From Archilochus colubris (lineage: Eukaryota; Chordata; Aves; Apodiformes; Trochilidae): DNA of 64,000 bases. A model generated the notes under the pieces. The model was not told the origin of the DNA and searched no databases. It saw only the letters and a list, made by a program, of their open reading frames with translations. This document shows, piece after piece, positions 43,101 to 56,700 of the stretch (position 1 is the first letter of the stretch; each line of letters starts with the position of its first letter). Position numbers and translations under genes: made by a program. The stretch spans positions 7,858,864-7,922,863 of the forward strand of contig CM041104.1 of assembly GCA_023079485.1 (NCBI GenBank), written 5' to 3'.

Positions 43101-46100
43101 GTGCGAAGGAAGCAAGACCCTGTGGATTTTCAACACCAGTCAGTGCTCTTTCCAGATCTGTCTTCACACAACTATAACTCATGAAATGAGCAATGTTTCT
43201 AGGACACTATTCTATCTTTCGAAACTGATTTCAGGTAATATTTGTTAATTATGTTGGAATTATATTCTTGTGCCACGCATTCATTTCATTCCATCAGTCC
43301 AGAATACAGAGAGACTCTGCACTGTATCTTTAAGACATTTGAAATGTTCTCATTTGTCTTTATGTTTTTTGATGCTTCTGATCAAATGCTTCCTTATCCC
43401 ACGCTTAGCAAAACAAACCTGAACAGCAAGAAAAATTATTTATATCTATAATGCAAACCAGTGTGTAATGTGATTCATTTACCCTTGATTCAATTATCTA
43501 AGTTCTTTGATTAGAAAACATAAATACAGTATAACAGCCTGAAAAGTGGTGGTCTGTAAAAGCATTTGAATTCTGTCTCTCTAAAATTTTACTATTACTT
43601 AGTTCTTTCACATTTCCAAAGATATTTTTCTCTAAACAACCAGTGAAAGGTTAATGGCCATTTTGACAATTGGTTCCAGATGTTTACCATTCTTCTCTGA
43701 TGTCCTCAGGAAGATCATGTCAGCAGGGACCCGCTGGTTCTGTTAGGAGAAGAAAGGCCATTATTGTGCATACAGCCCTGCACGCGTGTGCAGCCGCCTT
43801 CCACAGCCCCACCGTGACAAGCAAAGGGGGTGTGGAGGAGAAAGAGGATTTCTTTGTCAAACTGAAGCTTGGTATTGAGTTTGCTTTGAATCCTAAACCC
43901 GCTTCCCTGCAGAATTCCAAGCACAGAATAATAGCTGGTGCCAGCTCCCACTGACCAGACCCACCAACAGCTAGGTTTACAAAAGATACAGGGAGTAACT
44001 CTAGAAGTATGAAGAAATTTTAAACTAATGCTGGTTTCCTTTCAAGAAGTCCCATGCTAGGAGAAAGAATGTATTTGGAATCTGCTGCTACCTTTTTTTT
44101 GTTTTGTTTTTTTCTTTTGTACTGAATACTTTCATTCAAATAGTTTTAGAGGACATAGCTGCTTGCTTGTGAAAAAGGGGGCAGAGGAGAGTGAAACTCT
44201 GAAAAGTGGCTGAATATTATAAATGGTGTTCCAACACTTGATATTCTGAGCCTACCATAAACCAAATGTGACTTCAAAATACCTCATCTTCTATAGTCTA
44301 GCAAAAAAGTACTTTACAAAGAAAAGATAAACGCAAAGCCTAACCTTTTCAACAATGATGAGGTCGCCTACTTGTATATTAGAGCTCTTCACCTTCACAG
44401 TCCCTGCAAAGGAAAGGTATCAGTGCATTAGAGCAGCAGCTGGAGAGGGGGTTTGTGGGTGCTGTGTGATGCTCCCTACCTCTTTTCCTTCCACTTCATT
44501 ATTCTAAGGAAAATAGGTAATGGTTCTTCCACAAGAACTTGACAACACTGCCCTACAAAGACTTACCAAACCTACTGCTCCCACTGGCTAAACAAATGGG
44601 CTTCAACTTGTGAAGAGGGCTGAAAGCCTCCTGTCTCACAGCTCCAGGCCTCAGCATTAGAGTGAAAAACCCTGGTCACTGTCCAGTGACAACTCTGAAA
44701 CAAGCACTAGAACATTTTCATACCAGTTAACACACGAATTTGAAAATGCTTTTGGTGTCAGGCAGACATTACAGCAAGAGCTGAAAAATTACTGTATGCA
44801 ACTGTCAACTTGTGACTCTCCTACCGAGGTGGCTGAAAATTTAAAGCTCAACTCCCAAGCCAAGAGCTGCAAGCCACAAGTAAAATGGGCCCATCTTAAA
44901 AACCAGGCTCATTTCCTTTCATATCACAGCTCTTATATCTGGTTCAGCTCTAGCACCTCTACTCCCACAGACACAGCTTCAACAAGCCCTGCAGAGTACA
45001 GGTCCTACAGAAAACGCCTAAATATTTATTTCTTTGCAACTGCCAAACATTTCCCAGTTGCTTTAAAACAGGGGATTAATTTAACAATTGGATAGTAATT
45101 TCAAATCATTAGCCAGCTCTAGATTTGGCTTCTCAGACTAACTAGTGATTTATAATCAGTTAATTTGAACCCTGCCTCTATGTGTCTGTCTGTTGTATTT
45201 CAACAAAAGCCTCTTTAATCTGCTGTGATTCGAGTGGAAGTGGGGGAGGCACGTGGAGCTCACCCTGGCATGGACAACACTCCTACTGTACCTCAAAATT
45301 CATGTGCTAACTGGCCAGATAGCAGCTCAGGGGGAATGGAGAAGGGGGGAGGGAGGGGAATAGAAATTAGCACAAAGCACAAAGGTCACTAGGATTTTAC
45401 TACTGGCAGTCCCTTCATTAGCATCCTTCTCAGGATATGCTTCAGTGTTTCTGCTCCAAATTAACAATGAAAGCCATTCTGGGCTCCTGGCAGCCTGCTG
45501 CTTTGGTGACACACTGTGTGCTTAACATGCTTCATCACTGCTGCTAATAAATGCAGACTTCCTTACATGCTGTAATTATTCCTACAAATTATAAGCAGTC
45601 ATGGCCCATTTCACAAATATCTCATAGGTCTTTCACAGATTCTGGGTTTGGCCTTGCAAGATTTTTAGTTAAAAAAAAAAAAAAAAAAAAAAAAAAGGTA
45701 AACAAAACGAATGCTGGGCTAAAGACATCTCTGCCGGGGCAGGAAGCATGCCGGGGATTAAGAGTCCATTACGCAGAGGCTTGAAAAGAAAAGCTGCACT
45801 CCAAGAGGATCCAAAAAAGCATCCCTGGCAGTCTTCTGTATGGGCTATACAAAGTTAGGTACTATGACACTAAAAGGGTCTGACAGATAACATCTCTTCC
45901 TCCCCTTTAAATACGGTTATTCATGAAATGACAAAAAGTGCTTTTGAATATACTCCTGTGTAAAGGAGAGGGAAAAAAAAAAAAAAAAAGCCTGTGATAT
46001 CTCCCCCCACAGGCATAGCAATTCCTAAAAAACATTTTTAAAAAGCACTTGGAAGGAGAGGTGGATTTATATAACCACATTTTAGGTATTTCTCCTGAAG

Positions 46101-49100
46101 GTCACAAAGATTTATTTGGTGACTATCAGTATAGGAAGCGCGACCTACAGGGTTCAAGAATGGAAATTTATTTCTGTAGTTATTTCCTTAATTATGCAAA
46201 TTCACACCAGAAAAGAAAAATGAATGCCTGAACAAAGTTACACCAAGTTAATTTCCTATCATTATGCATATAAAAAGGCTTTTTGCACCATCATTCTGAA
46301 AACAGTATCATCTGCTTTAAATTTTTTCCTATATGAGAAAAATCAAAGCAGCTGGAGCAGATTTGTCTTGTTCAATAACCCTCCCAACCCAAGCTGTTTT
46401 AAGGTCAACGAAAGGACCTTTCTAACCAATACACATTTTTATAACTCCTGTATAAATGAGATGCCCTTTTAGGTAGCAAAGCTAATTCTGCTTTTCCAGC
46501 CATAGTCCTGGCCTCTCATGGATGACATCTCTGCAGTATGTACCATATGTGCTGCTAAGAAGGCGTGGGACCAGATGTTTTCTTTGACTCAGGACTCCTG
46601 TAACACAACTTAGTTGAATTAGTTTTATTTTGATCTTGGGAATTCTGTAATTTCTTTTTCCTTTTGTGGGGAAACTACCTCCTAAACATTAAATGTTTTC
46701 TCATGCATGCTAAAGAAACTAGCTAATAATACAACTGCTTCATTTACCAATATTACTCAACTATTACAGTATTTTTGTAATAGCAAGTTATTGCTTTTAC
46801 AAATGCTTTTAGAAGTGCTTCCCCTGAATACATGTTTATTTAGCACTTACAGTGCTCCCACTTTCTATTTTCTGAAGTTTATCAGAATATGTCACTGATT
46901 AACACAATCTTAAAAAGCAATTTATAGTCCTGATACGTTATTTTTTTAATAATTTCTTAAAATAGGATTGATATTTGTTTCATTCCTCCCTGTGTCCTGG
47001 TTATTTTTTTTAAGATAAAAAAAAATTTAAACACAATAAAAATGCAGCTGGTTCCAACTTCAGGTATGGTCTTTGGAATTATCACCAAATCTTCAGTGTG
47101 ATGGATGTACCATAAAGCAGAGTATTTAAAGTATTAAATAAATTAGTCAAGAGAGTTGCCTTTTTTTGTACTACATGACAACTTATAGCAAGATTTCACA
47201 ATAGAACTGCAGAGCTTCACTAAGGAACTTATCAAAACACCTTATTTGGAATTCTAAACTAAGCCAGAGATTTATTAAAATAATCAAATGCATTAAAAAG
47301 AAAAAGTTGTTTGGATGTGCTGAACCAAACTTTTGGCTTTTGCAGCCTTATGCTGCATAAACTGTGGAGCAGGACTCAGAGGGTTTGGGAAAATATTGTT
47401 TTTATATGGCTGGTAAATGCCAATGATCTGTATCTTAAGTAGCACTCCTCAGTAGGAGGTCTTTTCCCATTTCTTTCTGTGGAGTTTCTCTCCATTATGC
47501 AGTGTTACCCGGGGAGGGGGGGGGGGGGGGGAGAGAAGAAAAACAAACCAAGAATTTGCAAGCGCAGTTCCAGCTTTCTATCAAGCAGAAAGTCAGCACA
47601 CAGACTTCTGAACACAGGGAGTCTTGTAGGTTTATGAATAGGGGATTGAAATTTGATTATTTTTTATTACAGTCCAAACAACTGCCCTTTAAATGGAGAG
47701 CTATCTATTAAAAAAAAAAATGCTTTCCATAAGTCTGCTGGTTTTATCATTTTGGAACATAAATGGATCATATTAGTAGAAAAAAGGTGAAAGGTTCAAG
47801 GTGGAGGTTTTTTTACTGTTATGTCAAATAAAGGAACACAGCAAATGCACTACTGTCCACTCTGCCTTACACTGCCCTCCAAAAAGATTAGTCCCTGGAA
47901 TTTAGCAGCCATATTCAAAATAAAACATGATCCAAAGAGGATTCTCTCTTTTTCTCTACAAAGCAAGCAGCTTAGTGAATCTTAAAAAGCTTAACGCGAA
48001 GAGTGCATGAAAGAAGTTTCTCATACAGGAGCAAAGCTGCAAATCCAAAATACCCCCCAGGAGTGGGAGAGCAGGCTGGGGGAGAGCTGGAGAGCTCCCA
48101 GCTGGTGGCAGGAGCTGTGCCTCTGCCCAGGGCTCCAGGAACCGTGCACAAAGAGGCCACGAGAATCCCGATTTGGGAAAGCACTTCAATCTGTGCTTAC
48201 TTCAAACCCTATTTAAAACTGCACATAAGGATGTACTTGTATTGTGAAGTTGTGCATTAGGACCCTCCTGCACTGCCCCTTCTCAGTACAGGGCTGTGCC
48301 AATATCCTAAAGCATGAATCATAACATTTCACCCTCCAAAAATGGAACAGCCTCGTAAATAGTCCCAGGTAAATCCTACCCAGGGCTTTCTCAGCTACAC
48401 TGAAAGCAAGTGGATGAGCTGTTCACAAAATATTTTGATACTTGCTGCTTCTTCTCACCTGATGAGGGCTTTCTTGAAAGGCTGCCTACTTTGCCTACTT
48501 TTTTAACTGTTCTAATAGATACAATAAAACAAACCAAATACCCTTGCACCTCCCAGCCATGGTGGCCTCACAAAGTACTTCCTTGCTCCTAGGTGATTCT
48601 CAGAGGTGCTAAGCTTTTAATCAGAGAAAAAGTTGATGTTCAGATCTCCTGAAAAGCTTGAGTAATGAGATTCAGTGAGAGACAGAAAATCACTCTTCTC
48701 CCCAAACCACAAGACAATCATAAATAATTTTCTGTGTTTTTCCTATGCCAAACCTACACTACTAGAAAGTCCCGTTCCTGTTTCTGCATCAAATTTGTGT
48801 TAAATAAAGTAACTTAAGATTTTGAGATAGTGCCCAGCTGCCAATCCTCCTTGGTTTCTTTCACAAAATTAGAAAAGTTAAAGGACTGGGGGGAGGGAAA
48901 TCATTCATGGGAAACGTAATAGCAATATGAAAAGAACTAAAGGAGAGGTCAGGCCCCTTATAGATCTTTGAATAGAATCCAGAAGGCAACTCTTTTATAT
49001 CTTTAAATAGATGTAGTACACCCCTGTTGGATGAGGCTTTTGTTGGTTGCCAAGCATTTTAAGTGTTATAGTAAGAACATGTTATTAAAAGAGGATTTAA

Positions 49101-50654
49101 TATTCAGAAATTCAAACTCTCTAGGTTTGGATATCCTCATAATTCCCAGCACGTGAAATATAGAGAGAGAGCCTTAACCAATTACTTTTTAAAAGCAGTC
49201 TTATTTTTTAAAAGGGAAATTGTTGGAAGTAGCATATTTTTACTACACCTAGTTCATTGCATCTTAATTCAAGGATGTGAATTTTTGTAACAAAGAAACT
49301 GAGGGGAAAAAAAAAAAAAGCTTAAATTCAGTTCATTCTCTTTTTAAAAACAAAAGCCTGGCCTCACCATCATTGTCATGGTATTAGGAATAGCTCCTTG
49401 GTGAGGCAACATTAGATTTTTCAAACCAGAATTTAAATGCCTTTGTACTGCCCAGCTGTAAACAATGGTCTGAGCCAGGGATATGACACAGCTGAGCTGC
49501 AGCCTGTGCTCACTTACAAATGAGGTCTCCAAATTCCTCAGAGTTGGAGGAAGGGGGCTAAAGATGACGTAGATAAAAATATACAATATTGCCAATATTG
49601 CAAAATTACATCAGTTGCTGCTAACAAAAATGCACAAAAATGTGATAACTTATCACAGAGTTTCTTTTAGGCAAAGGACTTGCACGATGTAAGTCACTGT
49701 CTGATACATCCCAGAAAAAACTACGAAACTCAACTGGTATCGCATGTCCAGTAAGTGATGGAACATCTCAGGATGTTGAGCAAGTTTCCTTAACTTTAAC
49801 ACATTCAGGTACAAGCTCCTTCAGTACACACAGTAGTTCCACTTAGCTACAATTTGCAGCACCTGTGCTGAAAGGGTCTCCAGTCCTAGACACTAGAACA
49901 CTGTGTAACTACACCCTCATTATTGGAATGAACCTCTGCATAACCTTCTTCTGACAATTTTCCAGACCTAGAGTTAATTCTTCTAGTAATTAGTGCGCAG
50001 CTTTTGCACACAATCTGCTTATGTGGATCCTCCTCCCTCTTTTAACCACACTTTTGTGGTTTCAATTAGATAATTAGTGGCTTATGAGGAATCTGTCTTA
50101 CATGGGACTCTCTTACTGACAGCATGAACAAGTAACAAACACTCGCAAAGGGAAGACATATAGCATCATTACCAAAACTGGAAGAAAAACAACAAAAAAA
50201 CCCCAAACAACACATCACATCTACTATAGCTCCATTCTTGTTTTCTTCCTACTATTCTGTTTGCTGTATTTGCCCCTCCCTCCTTTCATCCGTGCAACAT
50301 TAAGGAGCATTTCTCTCACGTCATAGTTTTACAGGAAGGAAAACACATTTCCCTTCTGGAAACATCTACATCCATAACCTAAGGTGATTCAAATCCAGTT
50401 TCATTTTCTCTGGTAACTCCAATCCACCAACAATGGGCAGTAATTGGGAAAGTAGTTTTGGCCTATTATGGGGTCAGGAGCAAGTGAGGTTTAAAAATAT
50501 CATTATCAGATGCCTGTTAGTCCTGCTCTGGCTGCTTCTGGCTGCAGTGAACTCTCAGCACACCACACAGACTCCTGAGTGTGTAAACGAACTGACTACC
50601 CACCTCCCGTGCCATGAGTCACTGAGATAAGGCTCTGAAGTTATCTGATGCAAT

Positions 50655-50709
<55 letters not shown>

Positions 50710-53700
50710 GTTTTAACTATTCATCTCCCTGGAAAAAACTCCACAAATCCCAGCATCTCCAGCAGCCAGGCAAGGATCACGGAGACGAGATGCCACGCGC
50801 ACCCCCAAGGCCTCCGCAACAGCAGGAGCAATGGAGTGGCCACAAAGCCACGTGCCTGCGAGGCCATAATCCCCTCCCCATTCCTTGAACTCTGCTTCTC
50901 TGACTGTCAGCGGGGTTTGATTGAGTTGCAACCCCTGGCGCTGCCGCAGCCGTGCCAGGAGGCAGCGGGTGCGCTCCTGGAGCCACCGGGCTGACCTCTC
51001 GCTGTGAGCTTGCTGTAGATCTGCGAGTTCACTTCCTTGTCGCGCATGTAACATCTGATCTCCTCCGCGGCCTCTCGGATGACGGTAACAGCGAGCACAA
51101 ATCCCTAAAAGCAGCAGAAGAGGGAAAACAGAATGGATGAAAAGGTCAGGAAAAATCACATCTGCCTCCAATAAGAACAGTATTTATCAGTACCAGTGCC
51201 AACAATCTGCATTTCCTTATTCTATTGCCTCTCACTGAATCATTATAGTGATGCTACACTCAACAGCAAACTGACAACTAATACACTTGTTGCTTAAAAA
51301 AAAACCCCATGGTTGTTTCTCAGGTTGTGTCTGTGAAGTACTTTGCCGGTAACCCCCAAGCAAATCTTTGCAGAGTTTAGCTGAAGAGTGTAAATAATGT
51401 ATTTCATCTCACTTCACATGTGAGTAACCAAGAGTGAGAGGGGTTACACCCAAGTCCAACATGACAGATTTCTCCATGGGCTCTCCACCACAGGGCCAAA
51501 GTTAGCCCATCTCATCAGGAAGATTTTATTCAGAAATCCATACTGAAACTTCATATAACCCTTTTCTGCACACAGAGATATATAATACATGTGTATTCAT
51601 GTGTCTGCTACACGTACTCAGCCTACACACTAAGCAATCTAAATACACAAATGTGAAATACCCACAGTATAATTACACATTTGTCACACTAGGGCTTCCG
51701 TCCTATTTTTCTATGAATATGAGCAGTCACTTCCTTTCCTCTTGCCATGAGGAAATTGCCCACATTACATCTTTCACTATATATATATTTAAAAAATAAA
51801 TTAATTAATGGAAAACAATTACTTATGCAGTCATTTTTTAATGAGACACTATACAGCCCAGACTCACTAGACAGTTAAAAACTCCACCTCAATTTCAGAA
51901 GAAAAATTGACTTTTTCCAGCCTGCATTCTTGAAAATTGCAACCATGTACCCATTACCTCTGTAAGAAACTTTTTTCTTTTAAAAAGGGGCAGGGTGATG
52001 GTAGAAATTAAGGGTTACAAGAAGAACACATGAAAATGTCTGTAAATCCCCACTTACCCAATCAGAAAATTTTGCCAGTGGGTTTCAGTTTCCAGTTTTA
52101 AGTAACTTCATTTTTAGCAAGAATGGCTGAGCACACACCTCCAAAAACTGTGTGTCTGTGTTAAACTGGGTACAATGAACTTGTCAACCTAAACTTCACC
52201 ACCACCTCAGGGAAGTCTTGCTGTGGAGCACTGCTAACACAGCCCAACACAATAACAATTCAGATTCTCACATACTTTTTTTATCAATGAAAAAATATGA
52301 ATAATGACTTAAGAGCTACTGACCTGCTAAGACTGCAGGAGAGCAGCTTGTTTAATTACTAAAATATTAAGGCACACTTTACCTGCTAGCTCTTACAAGC
52401 CTATAATAAAACTAAATAGCCCCTATGTGCCAAAATGGATGACCTGGATTAGTTAATATAAGTCTTGAAATGTGATGCAGTATGTTTCTGCAGTATTTAA
52501 AAATGCAGGCACATGAAGAGACCCAAGGATGGGTCTGTAATTTTTTTTTTAATGCTGGTATTAAATTCTGTATCTATAATATATAAAGTAAGAAAATCAT
52601 ATTTTCAGAGAAGCATTTCCTCCCCTAAGAATTGAGGACCAAAACCATAGTTGTTTTTGCACCACTGTGGAAGATCTCTCATTCCCATACGTAACAAACC
52701 AAGACAAGAATGAGCATTTCTATTTACAAGTTGAATTCATGCTCTGAGTTAGAAATTCCCATCTGCTTTTCAAACTAAAATAAAAAAGCATCAGTTCTTT
52801 TCAACTTATATTTCAGCTATTTCAAGAGTCTTCAAATAGTAGCCCCAAAATATTCCCACATGTGCTGACTCACTGTGTCATTCCATCCCCAACACTCACA
52901 TTAACAGCCAGTAACGAACCTCTCTTTTCCTGCTTTCTGGCAGCTTATATGCCAAATTCTAATTGCTCACCTGCACAGACAAGTCACAACTGCCTATGCA
53001 AAACCCAGAAAGAGAGATTTTCTGTGTGCACATATACTTTATAGGACTGGGTCTTCGGACACTTGTGTTAAGATTCATACAGCAAATGCAATGCAGCACA
53101 CACTCAAGAGAGAATTCAGCTAGAGTAGGCATCAACACAAACAGAAATTTAGCACTAATGTTCCACAGCTGCCCCTTCACTTCCTTCTGGCTTTTACTAG
53201 AGATTTCACTGTACTGAAAGTCTAAAAAGCACAAAAAATTTCCTTTGCTCTTCTCCTCATTAACCTTAATAGAGTAAAAAATTTCTGCCACCATCATTTC
53301 TTAACTCAGTGCACATGTAGTGTCTTAGAAAGACCCTTGTGCTATCTTAATCAACTTCCAGTTGGTTTTGTGACATTTCTTTAAAGTAAAAAGGACATGT
53401 ATCCTTAGAGATTTAAAAAAATCAGGGACATGAGTTAAACCAACCTAAGTTTGAAGACAGCTCTGCTTTGAGCAGGCAGTTGGACAACACACTCCTCAGA
53501 ACCAAAATTATTCAACAATATGATGAGCTGAAGTGCAGTGGAGAAGTTAGGCACATAGAAAAAGAAATAATAGTTCTACTGGGATTTAAAATAAAAAAAG
53601 GTACCTATATTTAAGCATTTAAGCAACCATAACTGGCTCATGCTGTGCATTTTAGTGATTTAAGAAGCCCATTCTATGCAATTATTTCTCTTTCTGTCCT

Positions 53701-56700
53701 TTGACAGCACTGGAGTTTCTGCTTCAAAACCTAATTATTATTGGTTTTCTTTGATCACAAGTGAAACATGTGGCTATCAAAAGAAAAGGCAAATAGCTTA
53801 CAGGGAAAAAAAAAGACTATCTGCACCTTGAGTGAGTGTGAGTATGTCTCTGTATATTTATTTTTATATGTGGGAGGTTTGTAGAGGGAAGGTTCTCAGT
53901 TTTTTCATTTGTTTTTTACAATGTGGTTAAACTATGAAGCAGCCTGTTGACCTATCCCAAGGCCACAGGTCAAACTGTTTGGCAGGGGAACATAATTTGC
54001 CATCATTGTGCATCTGGCCACTCATTAAGGTCACTTTTGAAAGGTGCCCTTTTGTCCTTCACTACAGTTGCCAGGCTGGTCCAGGCTTCTGCAAGCATGG
54101 ATCAACCCAGGAGGGTGAAATACCCCATGCACACCCTCCATGAGCACCATAATGCTGTGAACAGCACACATGTTGCCTGGTCTCCAGTAATTTTCTTAGG
54201 TTATTCACAAAGTCCTACTTCCCTTGCAGTCACCATGGCCAGTGACACAAGCTCTTTCCCTGGTACACAAGTTGGAGGCACAGTCCTCTCACATCCCCAC
54301 CCCACCTTTACAAATAAGCCTTAAGGCCAGAATAAGCATCTATGCTACAACATGTACAGAGCAGGCCTGAAGAAGTAAGCCAACAAAATTATAAAAAACC
54401 TGACAGAAAAGGTAACACAAAAAAATTGTGTCAAACACTAAAACTACCTTCAATAAAAAAAAGATCTTAAATTACCTACCAGAGGAACCCAGTACGTGTA
54501 AAGTGCACCAAGCCTCATTTCAACGACAAATTGAGAGCAGGCCAAAAGCAAGAAATAAAGGTTGAAGAAGTATTTGAACTGGTTGAACAACACCTGGAAA
54601 AAAAAAATTTAAAAAAGGAGATAGAGAAGAGATTAACAGAGTTCAGAAGTTATGCATATTATACTAGCCACCAAAAACATTTTTGCATGTTCTTCTAGTG
54701 TTTACATGCTAACTTAGAGCAGTCTTAAAGTAGTCTTGGACACTCAGTAGAGATTGTGTCTGGTTTGTTGCTGTGCTAAGGCAGCCTTTGCAGAAGGCCC
54801 AAACACAACCCAAACAATAATTATTTTCTCCAGCTTCCGGTTCTGCACCTGTCTACTGTAAAACCACTGAAATTGGAGAAAGCATTGGAAAGGGATGATG
54901 AAAAGAGACTTTTTTTCACACTTACCCCAGGGAGAAATGTAAAAAAGTTGTACTTCTGATTGTTGATCACATTGCGAGGGTACCTCTGGTCTCTCTTCTC
55001 TGGATGGCCGAGCCAAACAGTACGAGGCCTTGGGTCTCTCCTCCCACAGCATCTTAAGCACTCACAACACCTATAGAAGGGAACATTAATTAAATTAATG
55101 AGTTAACGTTAATACATTCCTATGACTCACCCACTCCTTACTCTATTAAATATCATCACTATTCAACTACCCAGCCCAATGATTACTTTTTGCATGCCAG
55201 TTTTTCAAAACTTGTTCAAAATAAATAAAATATAAACACATTAGCACGCTGACTTATTTTTTTCCTTTTTCAACTCAGGCTTACGCTAAAAGCCATGTAT
55301 TTGATGTAATCTCTGTCATTTGCTAGAAGTTACATGGAAATCCAGGAAAGCCCCGTAACCTTCACTGAAACAGATATGGTTACTAAAGGATTCCTTTTTG
55401 TCTCTGGGGTAGATACTTAAAACTCAGGCTGTAAAATGTGAGCTGAGCTGCTGTGAGAACCTACACAAACCACAAGCACACAACAGGGCACCAAGGGTCC
55501 CCTCAGCAGCCCCGGCCCTGCCGATGCCCCGGCCTCTCCCTGCTAGTGCTGGGGAGCTCTGGAATCACCAGAGTCAATAAATAAATCCCAACAATGGCAT
55601 CTGGTGCCTATATTTGAAACCACCCAAGTTGAAATCTTCTCCAGCACACAGCCAGGTGTCACACGCAACAAACCCAGGTTCTGTGTTTGGGAAACCACTG
55701 CGCAGCCTACAAATGGCTAAACGCTGCTTTTCTCATCTGAAAGACCTGTGGGTCAGGCAACAGAAAAGCTTATTCTCTAGGAAAACTTGGAAGGATTAAC
55801 ACACAACTCGTTAAGCAATGATAACACCAGAGAATCGTGACTTTCCTTCCACAGGCTGGAGCCCGTCCAGCGGAGCCCTCAGGCCACCTCAGCCTGCCCG
55901 CCATTGGGCTTCAGAGGCCTCAGTTCCCCTCAGAAGGGAGTCACCAACTACAACTACCCTTCTTTTTTCCTTTGTAGCTGTAGTTGTAACCTGTCTGGTA
56001 GACGGGGGGCGAACAGGAGACCTTCCAGACAGATCTTCCTCTTGTCTGTCCTCTGCCTGATTCTCTGAGTCTAAGGCCTCATATCTGTTCTCTAAGGGCA
56101 CCTGCGGAGATGGTGGGGTCGGGAGGGGATTCTTTTGCCTCTCCGATGAGGGACCTGTTTCCATTCCCTCCCATCCACTCGGTTTGCTCCAACTGCCTGA
56201 TGGCAGGAGGGGCAGGGCTTTACCGTCTCCTTCTGGACTTCTCTTGGGTTAGAAAGGGTGTGACTCCAACAGTCAATTTCCCTTTCACTGTCCCTAATAC
56301 TTCTTAGTCTCTCTACCTCCTCCTTGAGCTCTGCCACCACGCACAGCAAGTCATTCACCTGCTCGCATCGCACACAGACCCCACTCACACTGTCCTCTGG
56401 TGCTAACACGAGGCTCAGACACTCTACACAGCCAGAGGTCTGAACAGCTACGTCCCTCTTCAGGGGTTCCGTCTGTGTGGACACACCCTGTGTCTTAACA
56501 GCATCAAGTTTTGCTTTTTTTGGAGACCATTGCTCCTTCAAGAGAGCTGGGAGGTGCCTGTGCCCCTCCTGCTTGCCCTGCCTGTGCGAACTGCCTCACT
56601 AACTGCCGTGTCATGTTCCTTTTTGCCTGCTCCTCTTCGCCGCTCTCCAGGTCACTGGCGCTCCTCGCAGCCCTTTCTATCCCTCTGGGCTGGGTGCCAC

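Larger units (their letters stand above)
44404..50995 (-). other. ATP9A: ATP9A intron 4
   Basis: 6.59 kb, GTCAGC to TTTGCAG. It carries the (TG)25 tract near its 5' end (50657-50707), a 16-G run on the plus strand (47516-47531), A26 (45671-45696) and A17 (45973-45989) runs. A GC-richer patch occurs at about 48045-48180. No exon or known mobile element was recognised in it. Confidence 0.9.

Noticed and set aside
45671..45696. Poly-A tail of a processed pseudogene
   Set aside because: The sequence before the A26 run shows no cDNA-like coding block and no flanking target-site duplication that I can see.
50713..51171. 152-codon minus-strand open frame
   Set aside because: It covers ATP9A exon 4 in a different frame; the true frame gives [12 protein letters not shown] with proper splice borders.
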